Source: Epilithonimonas zeae (GTDB taxonomy: Bacteria > Bacteroidota > Bacteroidia > Flavobacteriales > Weeksellaceae). Taken from it: DNA of 64,000 nt. Within the stretch, counting starts at the first letter, position 1; each line of letters opens with the position of its first letter. Made by a program: the position numbers and the translations under genes. Where the stretch lies: positions 2,728,001-2,792,000 of the forward strand of contig NZ_CP075338.1 in assembly GCF_023278365.1 (NCBI RefSeq), in the 5' to 3' direction. The notes under the pieces were generated by a model. That model was given only the letters and a program-made list of their open reading frames with translations, searched no databases and was not told the DNA's origin. Shown in pieces: positions 1 through 9,952 of this stretch.

Positions 1-146
1 AAAATCTGCCAATGCAAGCCGGAGATGTCATAAAAACCAATGCGGACATCACAAAAGCCAAGTCTCTGATTGGCTATAATCCGACAACAAACTTCCAAAA
101 TGGCACAAAAAAATTTGTGGAATGGTTTTTGGGAAATCGGCAATAA
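1..146 (+). CDS. NAD-dependent epimerase, C-terminal fragment (cut by window edge)
   Basis: Reading frame open from base 3 to the TAA at 144-146 gives 47 residues ending a larger protein. The pattern PMQAGDVIKTNADITKAKSL followed by IGYNP and a closing VEWF segment is the usual C-terminus of extended short-chain dehydrogenase/reductase sugar epimerases, most like the UDP-glucuronate 4-epimerase group, where it forms part of the sugar-nucleotide-binding lobe. The catalytic YxxxK and the Rossmann glycine motif lie outside the window, so the substrate cannot be stated. About 120 bp separate it from the next gene, which has its own promoter-like sequence, so it probably ends its transcription unit. 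Confidence 0.75.
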   Translation, partial: NLPMQAGDVIKTNADITKAKSLIGYNPTTNFQNGTKKFVEWFLGNRQ

Positions 147-244
147 CAGATCTCTGATAAGAGAAATTTTGGAAATAAGATGAATTTATTTTTAAATATT
201 ATTGAAAATCAGTAGAAATATGTATAAAGTATCACCTAATTTTT

Positions 245-252
245 TACTTTTG
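245..252 (+). promoter_or_regulatory. Bacteroidetes-type -7 element for the DUF2795 gene
   Basis: TACTTTTG fits TAnnTTTG, the -7 element of the primary sigma factor in Flavobacteriia. It lies 15 bp before the ATG at 268. No clear -33 TTG is visible at the usual distance, so this is a motif call only. Confidence 0.45.
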
Positions 253-267
253 CAAAAATTTTAAATT

Positions 268-489
268 ATGTATTGGACATTAGAATTAGCTTCATATTTA
301 AGCGATGCACCTTGGCCGATGACCAAGGCAGAATTAATTGACTACGCCATCAGAACAGGAGCACCGATGGAAGTTGTAGAAAACCTTCAGGCTATTGAGG
401 ACGAAGGAGAAATCTATGACGCTATCGACGAAATCTGGAGTGACTATCCTACAGATGAGGATTATCTTTGGAACGAAGACGAATATTAA
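268..489 (+). CDS. DUF2795 domain protein, 73 aa
   Basis: A small, very acidic protein starting MYWTLELASYLSDAPWPMTK. It matches the DUF2795 family by its 'A.YL..APWP.TK.ELI.YA...GAP..V...L..L' layout, a helical domain of unknown biochemical role. The C-terminal third is rich in Asp and Glu (DEDYLWNEDEY). There is no signal peptide or membrane segment, so it is cytoplasmic. It stands immediately upstream of secA on the same strand with a 98-bp gap. Function unknown; the family assignment is by recognition. Confidence 0.85.
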   Translation: MYWTLELASYLSDAPWPMTKAELIDYAIRTGAPMEVVENLQAIEDEGEIYDAIDEIWSDYPTDEDYLWNEDEY

Positions 490-587
490 TTCGTTTTTGG
501 CTTTGGGCTATTAGCCTTTTGCCAATTTTTTTTAATATAAATTAAGCTGTTAGTCAAAAGCTAATAGCCAACCGCAAATAGCAAATT

Positions 588-3500
588 ATGAGTTTTTTAA
601 ATACCGTTCTTAAAAGTTTTTTGGGAGACAAAAATGCAAAAGATCTTAAAGAAGTAAAAAAAGTTGTCGCAAAAATAAAAACAATAGAACCTGGCATCCA
701 ATCGTTATCTGATGATGGTTTGAGAGATAAAACTGCAGAATTTAAGGAAAAAATAAAATCTGCAACGGCTAAGTTTACAACCCAAATAGACGACATAAAA
801 GAGCAAATAAAAAACTCAACCAACGTTGACGAAAAAGAAGCACTTTTCAACAAAATAGAAGGTCTTAAAAAAGATTCTTATGAGGTTGAAGAAAAAGTTC
901 TTAATGAGATTCTTCCGGAAGCTTTTGCTTTAGTGAAAGAAACTTCAAGACGTTTGGCTCAAAATGGAGAGATTCGTGTTAAAGCGACAGATAAAGATCG
1001 TGAATTAGCAGCTACAAAAGATTTCGTTTCTCTGGATGGCGACATTGCTGTCTGGAAAAATTCTTGGGATGCAGCCGGAACACCTGTAGTTTGGGATATG
1101 GTTCATTACGACACGCAGTTTATTGGTGGGGTTGTATTACACTCAGGAAAAATTGCAGAAATGGCGACTGGTGAAGGTAAAACCTTGGTAGGTACTTTAC
1201 CAATTTATCTTAATGCACTTCCAGAAAGAGGAGTTCACGTGGTAACGGTCAACGACTATTTGGCGAAACGTGACTCGGCTTGGATGGGTCCATTGTACCA
1301 ATTCCACGGATTGACGATTGATTGTATCGATCTTCATCAGCCTAACTCAGATGCCAGAAGAAAAGCATATCAGGCAAGTATCACTTACGGAACGAATAAC
1401 GAGTTCGGTTTCGATTATCTGAGAGATAATATGGTAACCAATCCTACTGAATTAGTTCAGGGAGAATTGAATTTTGCCATTGTCGATGAGGTTGATTCGG
1501 TTTTGATTGATGATGCAAGAACACCTTTAATTATTTCTGGTCCAGTTCCTCAAGGTGACAGACAGGAATATGATGTTCTTAAACCTTCTATCGACAGAAT
1601 CGTTGAAGTTCAGAAAAAAACAGTTTCTGGTATTTTTAATGAAGCTAAAAAACTAATCGCCAACGGAAATACCAAAGAAGGTGGTTTCAAATTGCTTCAG
1701 GCTTACAGAGGTCTTCCAAAAAACAGACAATTGATCAAGTTCTTGTCAGAAAGTGGAAACCGAGCATTACTTCAGAAAGTTGAAGGTCAATATATGGCGG
1801 ATAACAACCGTGATATGCCAATCGTAGATAAGGATCTTTATTTTGTAATCGATGAGAAAAATAACCAAATCGATTTGACGGATAAGGGTGTAGAATATAT
1901 GTCTGCGGGTAATGAGGATCAACAATTCTTTGTTTTGACAGATATCGGGACAGAAATTGCTGACATCGAAAAGAAAAATCTTTCCAAGGAAGAAGAATTT
2001 GCTGCGAAAGAAGAATTATACAGAGAGTTTGCTGTAAAATCTGAGCGTATTCACACAATGAATCAATTGCTTAAAGCTTATACATTATTTGAAAAAGATG
2101 ATGAGTATGTGGTAATTGATGGAGAAGTGAAAATCGTGGATGAACAGACGGGTCGTATTATGGACGGTCGTCGTTATTCGGACGGACTTCACCAAGCGAT
2201 TGAAGCTAAGGAAAATGTAAAAATCGAAGCGGCAACTCAAACATTTGCGACGATTACTTTACAAAACTACTTCCGTATGTACAACAAGTTGGCAGGTATG
2301 ACTGGTACAGCGGAAACTGAAGCTGGAGAATTCTGGCAGATTTATAAATTGGATGTTGTGGTAATTCCTACCAATAGACCAATCCAAAGAGATGACAGAC
2401 AAGATTTGGTTTTCAAAACCAATCGTGAAAAATACAATGCAGTAATTGAAGAAATCGAGAGATTGACCTCAGCAGGAAGACCTGTTTTGGTTGGTACAAC
2501 TTCGGTTGAGATTTCTCAGTTATTATCAAAAGCATTAAGTTTAAGAAAAATCCAACACCAAGTTCTGAATGCAAAGCTTCATAAAAAAGAAGCAGAAATT
2601 GTAGCAGGAGCAGGTGGACCTGGCGTTGTAACCATTGCAACGAATATGGCTGGTAGAGGTACCGATATCAAACTGAAAGCTGAAGTTAAAGATGCCGGAG
2701 GTTTAGCAATTATCGGAACAGAAAGACACGATTCTCGTCGTGTTGACAGACAGTTGAGAGGTAGAGCTGGTCGTCAGGGAGATCCGGGAAGTTCTCAGTT
2801 CTATGTTTCCCTTGAAGATAACTTGATGCGTCTTTTCGGTTCGGAAAGAATTGCTAAGATGATGGACAGAATGGGTCATAAGGAAGGTGAAGTGATTCAG
2901 CATTCTATGATTTCCAAATCTATCGAAAGAGCTCAGAAAAAAGTTGAAGAGAATAACTTCGGTGTTAGAAAAAGATTGCTGGAGTATGATGATGTAATGA
3001 ACAAACAGCGTGACGTTATCTACAAACGTAGAAAGAACGCTTTGTTCGGAGATCACCTGAAGTATGATATCGTCAATATGATTTACGATACTGCTGCTGC
3101 AATTGTTTCTTCAGCTAAAGCAGTTGGAAATTACAAAGATTTTGAATTCGAAATCATCAAGCATTTCACAATGGAGTCGCCGGTGAGTGAATCAGAATTT
3201 GGAAGTTTACAAATCCCTGCGCTTACAGATAAAGTATTCAAAGCTGCTAAAGAAGATTATGACTTAAGGTTGAATCTTCTGAAAGAAAACGCCTATCCAA
3301 TTATCGAGAATGTTTATCTTAACCAAGGTTCTATGTTCAAGATGATCCAGGTTCCTTTCACAGATGGCATCAAAACAATGACTATTGTTACAGATTTGAA
3401 AGAGGCTTACGAAACCAAATGTGAATCATTGATCACAGATTTCGAGAAAAACATTTCATTAGCAATCATCGACGAAAACTGGAAAACACACTTAAGAGAA

Positions 3501-3659
3501 ATGGATGATTTGAGACGTTCTTCCCAGGGTGCAGTTTACGAGCAAAAAGATCCATTGGTAATTTATAAACAAGAATCTTTCTATTTGTTCAGTGAAATGG
3601 TTGACAAAGTCAATAAAGAAATTGTATCGTTCTTGTATAAAGGTGAAATCCCTGCTTAG
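588..3659 (+). CDS. secA: SecA, preprotein translocase ATPase
   Basis: ATPase motor that pushes unfolded preproteins through SecYEG. The 1023-residue length is typical of Bacteroidetes SecA, longer than the roughly 900 residues of E. coli. Visible motifs: Walker A MATGEGKT at residues 192-199, Walker [11 protein letters not shown] from residue 300, and NMAGRGTDI plus the arginine-finger region [16 protein letters not shown] of the second helicase domain. The protein ends [19 protein letters not shown] with no cysteine-rich C-terminal zinc motif, so SecB/lipid contacts through that tail are absent. It stands alone between the DUF2795 gene and a rho-independent terminator. The start is set by [15 protein letters not shown], the usual SecA N-terminus. 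Confidence 0.97.
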   Translation: MSFLNTVLKSFLGDKNAKDLKEVKKVVAKIKTIEPGIQSLSDDGLRDKTAEFKEKIKSATAKFTTQIDDIKEQIKNSTNVDEKEALFNKIEGLKKDSYEVEEKVLNEILPEAFALVKETSRRLAQNGEIRVKATDKDRELAATKDFVSLDGDIAVWKNSWDAAGTPVVWDMVHYDTQFIGGVVLHSGKIAEMATGEGKTLVGTLPIYLNALPERGVHVVTVNDYLAKRDSAWMGPLYQFHGLTIDCIDLHQPNSDARRKAYQASITYGTNNEFGFDYLRDNMVTNPTELVQGELNFAIVDEVDSVLIDDARTPLIISGPVPQGDRQEYDVLKPSIDRIVEVQKKTVSGIFNEAKKLIANGNTKEGGFKLLQAYRGLPKNRQLIKFLSESGNRALLQKVEGQYMADNNRDMPIVDKDLYFVIDEKNNQIDLTDKGVEYMSAGNEDQQFFVLTDIGTEIADIEKKNLSKEEEFAAKEELYREFAVKSERIHTMNQLLKAYTLFEKDDEYVVIDGEVKIVDEQTGRIMDGRRYSDGLHQAIEAKENVKIEAATQTFATITLQNYFRMYNKLAGMTGTAETEAGEFWQIYKLDVVVIPTNRPIQRDDRQDLVFKTNREKYNAVIEEIERLTSAGRPVLVGTTSVEISQLLSKALSLRKIQHQVLNAKLHKKEAEIVAGAGGPGVVTIATNMAGRGTDIKLKAEVKDAGGLAIIGTERHDSRRVDRQLRGRAGRQGDPGSSQFYVSLEDNLMRLFGSERIAKMMDRMGHKEGEVIQHSMISKSIERAQKKVEENNFGVRKRLLEYDDVMNKQRDVIYKRRKNALFGDHLKYDIVNMIYDTAAAIVSSAKAVGNYKDFEFEIIKHFTMESPVSESEFGSLQIPALTDKVFKAAKEDYDLRLNLLKENAYPIIENVYLNQGSMFKMIQVPFTDGIKTMTIVTDLKEAYETKCESLITDFEKNISLAIIDENWKTHLREMDDLRRSSQGAVYEQKDPLVIYKQESFYLFSEMVDKVNKEIVSFLYKGEIPA

Positions 3660-3685
3660 GAAAAGATTTAAACTATAAACAAAAT

Positions 3686-3715
3686 AATCCTGTTGAGAAA
3701 TCAATGGGATTTTTT
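3686..3715 (+). terminator. Terminator after secA
   Basis: Stem AATCCTGTTGA (3686-3696), GAAA tetraloop, and TCAATGGGATT (3701-3711), closed by two G-T wobbles and followed by a T run. Its position 27 bp after the secA stop also shows that an upstream start at 3693 for the next gene would lie inside the hairpin and is wrong. Confidence 0.75.
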
Positions 3716-3755
3716 ATTTGGACTAATTCTTAATAATCTGATAAAAATCACAATT

Positions 3756-3791
3756 ATTGTTAATTTAGAACAATTAAAAATAATATCTTTG
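3756..3791 (+). promoter_or_regulatory. Promoter with inverted repeat upstream of the TonB-dependent receptor
   Basis: A -7 element TATCTTTG at 3784-3791 lies 18 bp before the ATG at 3810, with TTG at 3757-3759 as a possible -33 element (24 bp spacing, a little long). Across it lies the inverted repeat ATTGTT (3756-3761) and AACAAT (3769-3774) with a 7-bp spacer. Overlap with the promoter, upstream of an iron-type receptor, suggests a repressor site such as a Fur-family box, but the protein that binds is not known. Confidence 0.45.
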
Positions 3792-3809
3792 CAAAAAATT
3801 ATTCCCTTA

Positions 3810-5936
3810 ATGAAGAAACTAATTGTGAGTGCTGTGGTCTTAACTTCCACTTTTGCTTATGCTCAGGAAAATGATACGATTAATAAAGCCAATGATATAG
3901 ATGAAGTTGTGGTTCACGGTTATATCACCAGAGACAGAGAATCTGTGAATAAGATGCCTTTGAAGGAAATCGAAAACCCTCAGGTTTACAATACGGTTAA
4001 TAAAAATGTTATTGCAGAGCAGGTTGTTACGAACTTCAATGATGCTCTTAAAAACGTGACTGGTATTGCAAGATTGTGGGAATCTACTGGTAGAGGAAAT
4101 GATGGTGGGGAATATTACACAATGAGAGGTTTCTCTCTTCAGCCAACTTTGGTTAATGGAATGCCAAGTTTAAGTAATGGAACGCTTGATCCTGCAGGAA
4201 TTGAAACTATCGAAGCTATCAAAGGGCCATCTGGAACTCTATATGGTGGAAGTGTGATTTCTTATGGGGGATTAATTAATGTAATCACTAAAAAACCATA
4301 TAATTACTTCGGTGGAGAAGTGAATTATATTAATGGAAGTTATGGTCTCAACAGAATTAGTGCTGATGTTAATACGCCATTAAGCAAAAATCTATTTGCA
4401 AGAGTGAATGCTGCTTATCAGAAAAACAACACTTTCCAGGATGCTGGTTTTAACGAATCTTTCTACATTTCTCCTTCTGTGAAATTTGTTGCTAATGATA
4501 GATTAACGTTTTTTATCAATACAGAAATCAAATCAGGAGAATCTTCCAACGCTCCAATGGTTTTCTTGAATAGATATTTTGATCTTTCTTATCATTCTAT
4601 TGGAATCTTTAAAGAAAACTATAAAAAATCATATACCAGCGATGATTTAACAATCAACAACAATTCTTTTAATCTACAGGCAACTGCCAACTATAAAATA
4701 TCCGATAACTGGACATCAAAAACAATTGTTTCTAGAAGCAATACAAAAAGTAAAGGGTACTACCAATATTTGTGGGATCAATCTAACGGCAAAGATTTTC
4801 AAAGATATATTGCTAATATCAATGGAGAAACCAATACAACAGGAATCCAACAAAACATTAATGGTAGCTTTAACATTGGTAATCTTAAAAACAAATTATT
4901 GATTGGTTTAGATTATTTCCAACAAAATTTTATCCAAGGAGGTACAAACTATGCGGAATATGGAATGGTTGATATTGTCAGCCAAAGCGATACGATGGCT
5001 GGATATTTATCACAATCTGGCGTAGATTCTGTACTAAAAGATGCAAAACAATTACCTAGTAATGCAGAATCGAAAATCTACAGTGCTTATGTTTCTGATG
5101 TTGTAAATATTCTTCCTAACTTATCTGCAATGTTAAGTCTACGTGCTGATCATTTCACAGGAAGAGTTCTATATGCAACCACGGATTCAAAAGCAAAAAC
5201 AACATTTTCTCCTAAATTTGGATTAGTTTATCAGCCTATTCAGGACAAGGTTTCAGTCTTTGGTAATTATATGAATGGATTCCAATACGTTGGTCCTCAA
5301 AATATAACAGATGCTAGCGGACAACCAACAAATGAATTTATATATTTTGATCCAGAGCACGCAAATCAATGGGAAATTGGAACTAAAGCAAATTTAGCCG
5401 GTGACAAATTCTCTATTACTGCAAGTTATTACGATATCAATGTAAAAAACAAGGTAATGGGTAATGGTGTAGGTACTACTCAAGGAGGAGAAGTAGATAG
5501 TAAAGGTTTTGAAGTAAGTGTTTTAGGAAGTCCAATTCCTGGAATGAACTTGATTGCGGGGTACAGTTATAATGATAGTAATGTTGTAAAAGGAGACGAA
5601 GGATATCCTGGCAACAGAACGGAAGAAGCGGGGCCTAAAAACTTGATCAATTTCTGGGGAACTTATAAAATCCAAAAAGGATCTCTCGAAAATTTTGGAA
5701 TTGGTTTCGGTGGTAATTCTGCCAGCAGATTTTATACACTAAACCGAGGAAACATTGGTGCTTTCCCACTTCCGAGCTACATCATTATGAATGCTTCACT
5801 TTCTTATACAGAAAGTAAATACAGCATCATCCTGAAATTAGATAACATTGCCAACAAGAAGTATTTCTCTGGTTGGTCAACAGTTACACCGCAGAGACTT
5901 AGAACTCTATCTCTAAGCCTGAATTACAAATTCTAA
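3810..5936 (+). CDS. TonB-dependent siderophore-type receptor, 708 aa
   Basis: Outer-membrane gated channel that imports a ferric siderophore or similar complex using TonB/ExbBD energy. The start was moved to the ATG at 3810: it gives the signal peptide MKKLIVSAVVLTSTFAYAQE, whereas the longer frame begins in the secA terminator. A TonB-box-like stretch (DIDEVVVHGY) is followed by a plug domain with MRGFSLQPTLVNGMP and the conserved IEAIKGPSGTLYGG. The rest is a 22-strand-type barrel ending in LSLNYKF with a terminal aromatic residue. There is no carboxypeptidase-like N-terminal extension. A PepSY membrane protein follows after 43 bp, an arrangement common in iron-uptake loci. The substrate is inferred only. 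Confidence 0.9.
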   Translation: MKKLIVSAVVLTSTFAYAQENDTINKANDIDEVVVHGYITRDRESVNKMPLKEIENPQVYNTVNKNVIAEQVVTNFNDALKNVTGIARLWESTGRGNDGGEYYTMRGFSLQPTLVNGMPSLSNGTLDPAGIETIEAIKGPSGTLYGGSVISYGGLINVITKKPYNYFGGEVNYINGSYGLNRISADVNTPLSKNLFARVNAAYQKNNTFQDAGFNESFYISPSVKFVANDRLTFFINTEIKSGESSNAPMVFLNRYFDLSYHSIGIFKENYKKSYTSDDLTINNNSFNLQATANYKISDNWTSKTIVSRSNTKSKGYYQYLWDQSNGKDFQRYIANINGETNTTGIQQNINGSFNIGNLKNKLLIGLDYFQQNFIQGGTNYAEYGMVDIVSQSDTMAGYLSQSGVDSVLKDAKQLPSNAESKIYSAYVSDVVNILPNLSAMLSLRADHFTGRVLYATTDSKAKTTFSPKFGLVYQPIQDKVSVFGNYMNGFQYVGPQNITDASGQPTNEFIYFDPEHANQWEIGTKANLAGDKFSITASYYDINVKNKVMGNGVGTTQGGEVDSKGFEVSVLGSPIPGMNLIAGYSYNDSNVVKGDEGYPGNRTEEAGPKNLINFWGTYKIQKGSLENFGIGFGGNSASRFYTLNRGNIGAFPLPSYIIMNASLSYTESKYSIILKLDNIANKKYFSGWSTVTPQRLRTLSLSLNYKF

Positions 5937-5942
5937 AACAAT

Positions 5943-5971
5943 AAAAGGCTAAGTTTGCAACTTGGCTTTTT
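5943..5971 (+). terminator. Hairpin with T run between receptor and PepSY genes
   Basis: AAAAGGCTAAGTT (5943-5955) and AACTTGGCTTTTT (5959-5971) pair with two G-T wobbles around a 3-nt loop (in practice a slightly larger one) and end in T residues. It sits in the 43-bp gap, so it may end the receptor message or only partly reduce expression of the PepSY gene. Confidence 0.6.
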
Positions 5972-5979
5972 AGATATTT

Positions 5980-7185
5980 ATGAAGAAAAAACATCATCAT
6001 AAGAAGAAACCTGGGTTCTTTAAAAAATGGTCAGCCAAACTACATTTGTGGTTTGGCTTATCCATTGGTATCCTGATATTTATTATTTCGATTACAGGAG
6101 CTCTTTATGTTTTCAAGGACGAGATAGAAAACTTTAGCCGTAAAGAATACATCTATCATAACGAACAAAATATCGAGTCCAAAAAAGTCATTCCGATTCG
6201 CGAATTGGAGAAACTGGTAGATCAACAAACCAAAGAAAAATATCCAATCCACTGGGTCAATGTTCCGATTGATAAAAAAATGTCTTATCAGTTCTATTGG
6301 TATGAGCATCAGCCGGATCAATGGAATTATTTTGATGAATTTCCGATTTACAAATTGGCTTACGTTAATCCATACAACGGAAAAGTTCTGCAGGTTTATG
6401 ATGAGAAAAACGGATTCTTTGCCATTGTAAAGTCCATCCACTGGAGTTTTCTTTTGAAACAGGACTGGGGAACTTATGTTGTGGGGATTCCGGTCGTTAT
6501 CTTTTTGATAATGTTAATTAGCGGAATTATACTTTGGTGGCCAAAAAATAAACCCGCAAGAAAACAACGCTTCAAATTCCAATGGAAAGACACCACACAA
6601 TGGAAAAGAAAAAATTACGACCTTCATAACATCCTTGGCTTCTATTCTTCAATTTTCGCATTGATTCTCACAATTACAGGATTATTCTACGCATTTTTCG
6701 TCGTTCAGGCAATGATTTATTTTGTATTTTCAGGAGGAGAAACAGCTTATCCGGATTTTTCAAAAATCACGACCAAAGCACCAATTGAAATGAGAACCGA
6801 CAAAACATTGGATAAAATTTCCGATAAAGTGATTGAGCTTTATCCTGATGCGTTTGCTTTTTCTTTGGACTTAGGACATCCGCATATTGATGATCACGAG
6901 CATCCACATTTCGAAGTTTATGTGAAACATCTTTCTTATTCTTATCACAAAAGCAGTAGTTTGATTTTTGATGAGAATTCTGGAGAGCTATTACACAGAC
7001 ACGATCCAAAAGATAAAAATTTTGGAGAAAAAGTTGTCGGTGCTAATTACGACATTCATGTTGGTGCTATATTAGGCTTGCCAACTAAAATTATTGCATT
7101 CATTGTAAGTTTGATTATTGCATCGATGCCAATTACAGGATTTATGATTTGGTGGGGAAGAAGAAAGAAAACACAAACAAAATAA
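5980..7185 (+). CDS. PepSY-associated membrane protein, 401 aa
   Basis: Inner-membrane protein of the PepSY_TM family, often found next to siderophore or haem receptors; several members are thought to be ferric reductases or helpers in metal release. Seen: a basic, His/Lys-rich start (MKKKHHHKKKPGFFKKW), HLWFGLSIGILIFIISITGA as the first membrane helix, a periplasmic domain, a second helix near residue 175 (VVGIPVVIFLIMLISGIILWW), another at about 210-240, and a last one close to the C-terminus ending WWGRRKK. A His-rich patch (DLGHPHIDDHEHPH) near residue 305 could bind metal. The substrate is not known. Its position after the TonB-dependent receptor suggests they work together. Confidence 0.88.
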   Translation: MKKKHHHKKKPGFFKKWSAKLHLWFGLSIGILIFIISITGALYVFKDEIENFSRKEYIYHNEQNIESKKVIPIRELEKLVDQQTKEKYPIHWVNVPIDKKMSYQFYWYEHQPDQWNYFDEFPIYKLAYVNPYNGKVLQVYDEKNGFFAIVKSIHWSFLLKQDWGTYVVGIPVVIFLIMLISGIILWWPKNKPARKQRFKFQWKDTTQWKRKNYDLHNILGFYSSIFALILTITGLFYAFFVVQAMIYFVFSGGETAYPDFSKITTKAPIEMRTDKTLDKISDKVIELYPDAFAFSLDLGHPHIDDHEHPHFEVYVKHLSYSYHKSSSLIFDENSGELLHRHDPKDKNFGEKVVGANYDIHVGAILGLPTKIIAFIVSLIIASMPITGFMIWWGRRKKTQTK

Positions 7186-7195
7186 TTGATATTAA

Positions 7196-7223
7196 AACCT
7201 GAATTAAATCATTCGGGTTTTTT
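7196..7223 (+). terminator. Terminator after PepSY gene
   Basis: Stem AACCTGAAT (7196-7204) and ATTCGGGTT (7211-7219) with one G-T pair, 6-nt loop, then a T run. Confidence 0.75.
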
Positions 7224-7237
7224 ATTAAATTTAATTC

Positions 7238-7275
7238 ATACTATTTTAGTATAGATTATTTATTTTCTACATTTG
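7238..7275 (+). promoter_or_regulatory. Promoter region of the interrupted receptor gene
   Basis: A -7 element TACATTTG occurs at 7268-7275, 17 bp before the ATG at 7293. Upstream is a small inverted repeat, ATACT (7238-7242) and AGTAT (7248-7252), which could be an operator. No -33 TTG is evident. Confidence 0.4.
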
Positions 7276-7292
7276 CTCATTAATTTTAAACT

Positions 7293-9875
7293 ATGAGCAG
7301 ACCTTCGACTTTTTTGAGAAAGGCAATTTTTGTATTTCTTATTTTGTCATTCACATTTTCTTTTGCACAAAATTCTATCTACGGGAAAATTCTTGACAGT
7401 ATTAATAACAAATCTATCAGCGGTGTAAAAATATCATCGAAAACAGATAAAAATCTATCGATACAAACTGACCAAAATGGAAACTTTGTTTTGAATAATA
7501 TCGATTCATTTCCTTTCGAATTAAAAATCCAGAAAAAAAGTTTCGAAACAAGATTCGTATCAATAAAAGAAATACCTACAGATACTTTATTCATAAAACT
7601 TCTTCCAAATGATGTTGTAATCACAGAAGTTGTTGTAACGGCAAGAAGAAGAGAAGAGACTGCACAGCAAGTTCCGATTCCTATCAATGTAATATCAGGG
7701 AAAAAAGCGGAAGAAACGGGCGCTTTCAATGTCAATCGATTGAAAGAATTTGTTCCATCTGTTCAATTTTACAGCTCAACGCCTAGAAACACAAGTCTCA
7801 GCATCCGAGGTTTGGGTTCTACTTATGGTTTAACCAATGACGGGCTCGACCCTGGTGTAGGATTTTATGTTGACGGCGTTTATTATGCAAGACCAGCGGC
7901 TACAACTTTGGATTTTGTCGATATAGAAAGAATCGAAGTTTTGCGAGGTCCGCAGGGAACTTTGTTTGGAAAAAATACAACTGCAGGAACTTTCAATGTT
8001 ACGACAAAACAGCCAAGTTTTACAACTGGAGGAACAGCTGAAATCAGTTATGGAAATTATGGTTTCATTCAGGCAAAAACTTCTGTAACTGGAGCAATTA
8101 CGGATAAATTTGCGAACAGGTTTTCTGCATCAGGAACTCACAGAGACGGAACAACTTATAATTCAAGAACCAATCAGGAGCTTAATGATATTAATTCAAT
8201 CGCTATCCGAGACCAATTGTTATACAAGCCGAATGAAAACCTGAAATTCATTCTAACTGGAGATTACAATAGATTAAGAGCCAACGGATATGCGCAGGTC
8301 ATTGCCGGAGTTGTGACGACCAAAAGAGCGGCTTACAGACAATTCAATAATATTATTTCTGACCTTGGTTATACTTTGCCAAAGATTGACCCCTTCAATA
8401 GAACAGTTGATACAGACACGCCTTGGAAAGCTGAACAAGATATGGGCGGACTTTCTTTGAATGTTGAATATAATCTCGGAAAAGGAAAAATTACTTCCAC
8501 CTCAGCCTGGAGATTCTGGAATTGGAATCCTTCAAATGATAGAGATTTCACAGGACTTGCAGCTTTGGCAAAATCACAGGCACCGAGTAAACATCAGCAA
8601 TGGAGTCAGGAAATCCGCTGGTCTGGAAACTTCAATGAAAAATTGAGCGGTGTTTTTGGAGTGTTTGGAATTTGGCAAAGATTAAGAGCCGATAAAGATG
8701 GACAAATCGAGGAAGCAGGAAAAGACCAATGGCGATTTTCACAGAATACAATAAGTTCTCTTTGGCAGACTGCAGGACTGTTAGATGGCTATGGAATCAA
8801 GTCTTATCCAAGTCTCAATTCCTTCAGTGGAGCAGTGTTTGGATAACTGGATTGGGCTTTTACCGAAAAATTTAGTTTGCTTCCCGGAATCAGAATTAAT
8901 TATGATAAAAAAGAAATCGATTTTAAAAGAATCATTTACGGAGGATTGGAAATTTCTGATGATAATCCTGACAAAGAAGCATTGCAAGCAATTAAAAATT
9001 CAGTTTATAGTAATCAGGAATTCAACGCTTCAATTGATGACACCAATTTTTCTGGACAATTGACTTTAGCTTATAAACCAACTAAAAATTATAATCTTTT
9101 TGGAACTTTCTCAACTGGCTTTAAACCCGTTGGACTTAATCTAGGAGGTCTTCCCACGGACAACGGAAGAGTAATGACAGAACTTGCAGTTGTAAAACCA
9201 GAAAGAATTCTACACTATGAAATCGGGCTTAAATCTCAACCTCTTAAAAATTTGATTTTCAATTTAACGGTTTATAATTCTGATATCAAGGATTATCAAA
9301 TACAAGTTCAGGCAGAAAGTTTGCAACTTAACAGAGGTTATCTTGCCAATGCACAAAAAGTACAAGTTCGAGGCATTGAAACTGATATTTCTTATACATT
9401 CAACAACTTTTATTTCTTCACGAATCTAGCTTACACAGAAGCGATTTATAAAAAATTCACCAATGCACCACCAGCTTTGGAAGACACAGGCGGTGCGAAT
9501 TATGTTGATATTTCAGGCGGCGTTTTGCCTGGTGTTTCAAAATGGGCAGGTTCAACAGGAGGAGAATTTAATTTTGCTGGAAAATTCTTGAAATATGAAG
9601 GAGATTATTTCTTTGCTTTGGACAGTTATTATCGTTCAACTTTTTCATCCAGTCCGACTCCGTCTAAGTTTATGAATGTTGCCGGATATGCTTTATTCAA
9701 CACAAGATTTGGTTTCCGAGTGAGACAAGGTGTTACAACATATATTTGGGTAAGAAATATTTTTAACAGAGATTATTTTGAGCAATTGCTTCCGGGAGCT
9801 GGGAACGCTGGACATTACGCTGGCGTTTTGGGAGACCCGAGAACTTTTGGATTAACGATAAAAGTCAGTTTCTAA
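7293..9875 (+). pseudogene. TonB-dependent receptor interrupted by an in-frame TAA at codon 518
   Basis: A full receptor frame of 861 codons broken by one stop. Part one (7293-8846, 517 aa) carries a signal peptide (FVFLILSFTFSFAQ), a carboxypeptidase-like N-terminal domain (NSIYGKILDSINNKSISGVK), a TonB-box/plug region (VVVTARRREE, SIRGLGS, IEVLRGPQGTLFGKNT) and the first half of the barrel. The stop TAA is at 8844-8846. In the same frame the barrel resumes as LDWAFTEKFSLLPGIRINYD and runs to the normal C-terminal strand TFGLTIKVSF at 9875. No indel is needed: one CAA-to-TAA change (Gln 518, as in the usual AVFGQLD) explains it. Likely recently inactivated, or a sequence error; readthrough is possible but unsupported. 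Without a full barrel the N-terminal part should not function. Confidence 0.88.
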
Positions 9876-9919
9876 TTTTAAAATTAAATTAATATTTATC
9901 ACATATTACATTGATTTTA

Positions 9920-9931
9920 CCTAAATTTAGG
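9920..9931. promoter_or_regulatory. 12-bp perfect palindrome before the ROK kinase gene
   Basis: CCTAAATTTAGG ends 21 bp before the ATG at 9953. It covers where a -7 element would be expected (TAAATTTA differs from TAnnTTTG at one base). A repressor site is possible; no factor can be named. Confidence 0.3.
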
Positions 9932-9952
9932 GTCTTAAAAAATTAAAAATCG

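Noticed and set aside
3693-3809. N-terminal extension of the TonB-dependent receptor frame
   Set aside because: It starts inside the secA terminator and precedes the promoter; a signal peptide begins at 3810.
8785-9063. Frameshift as the cause of the receptor break
   Set aside because: Both halves are in the same frame (7293 and 8877 are both multiples of 3), so a nonsense codon is sufficient.
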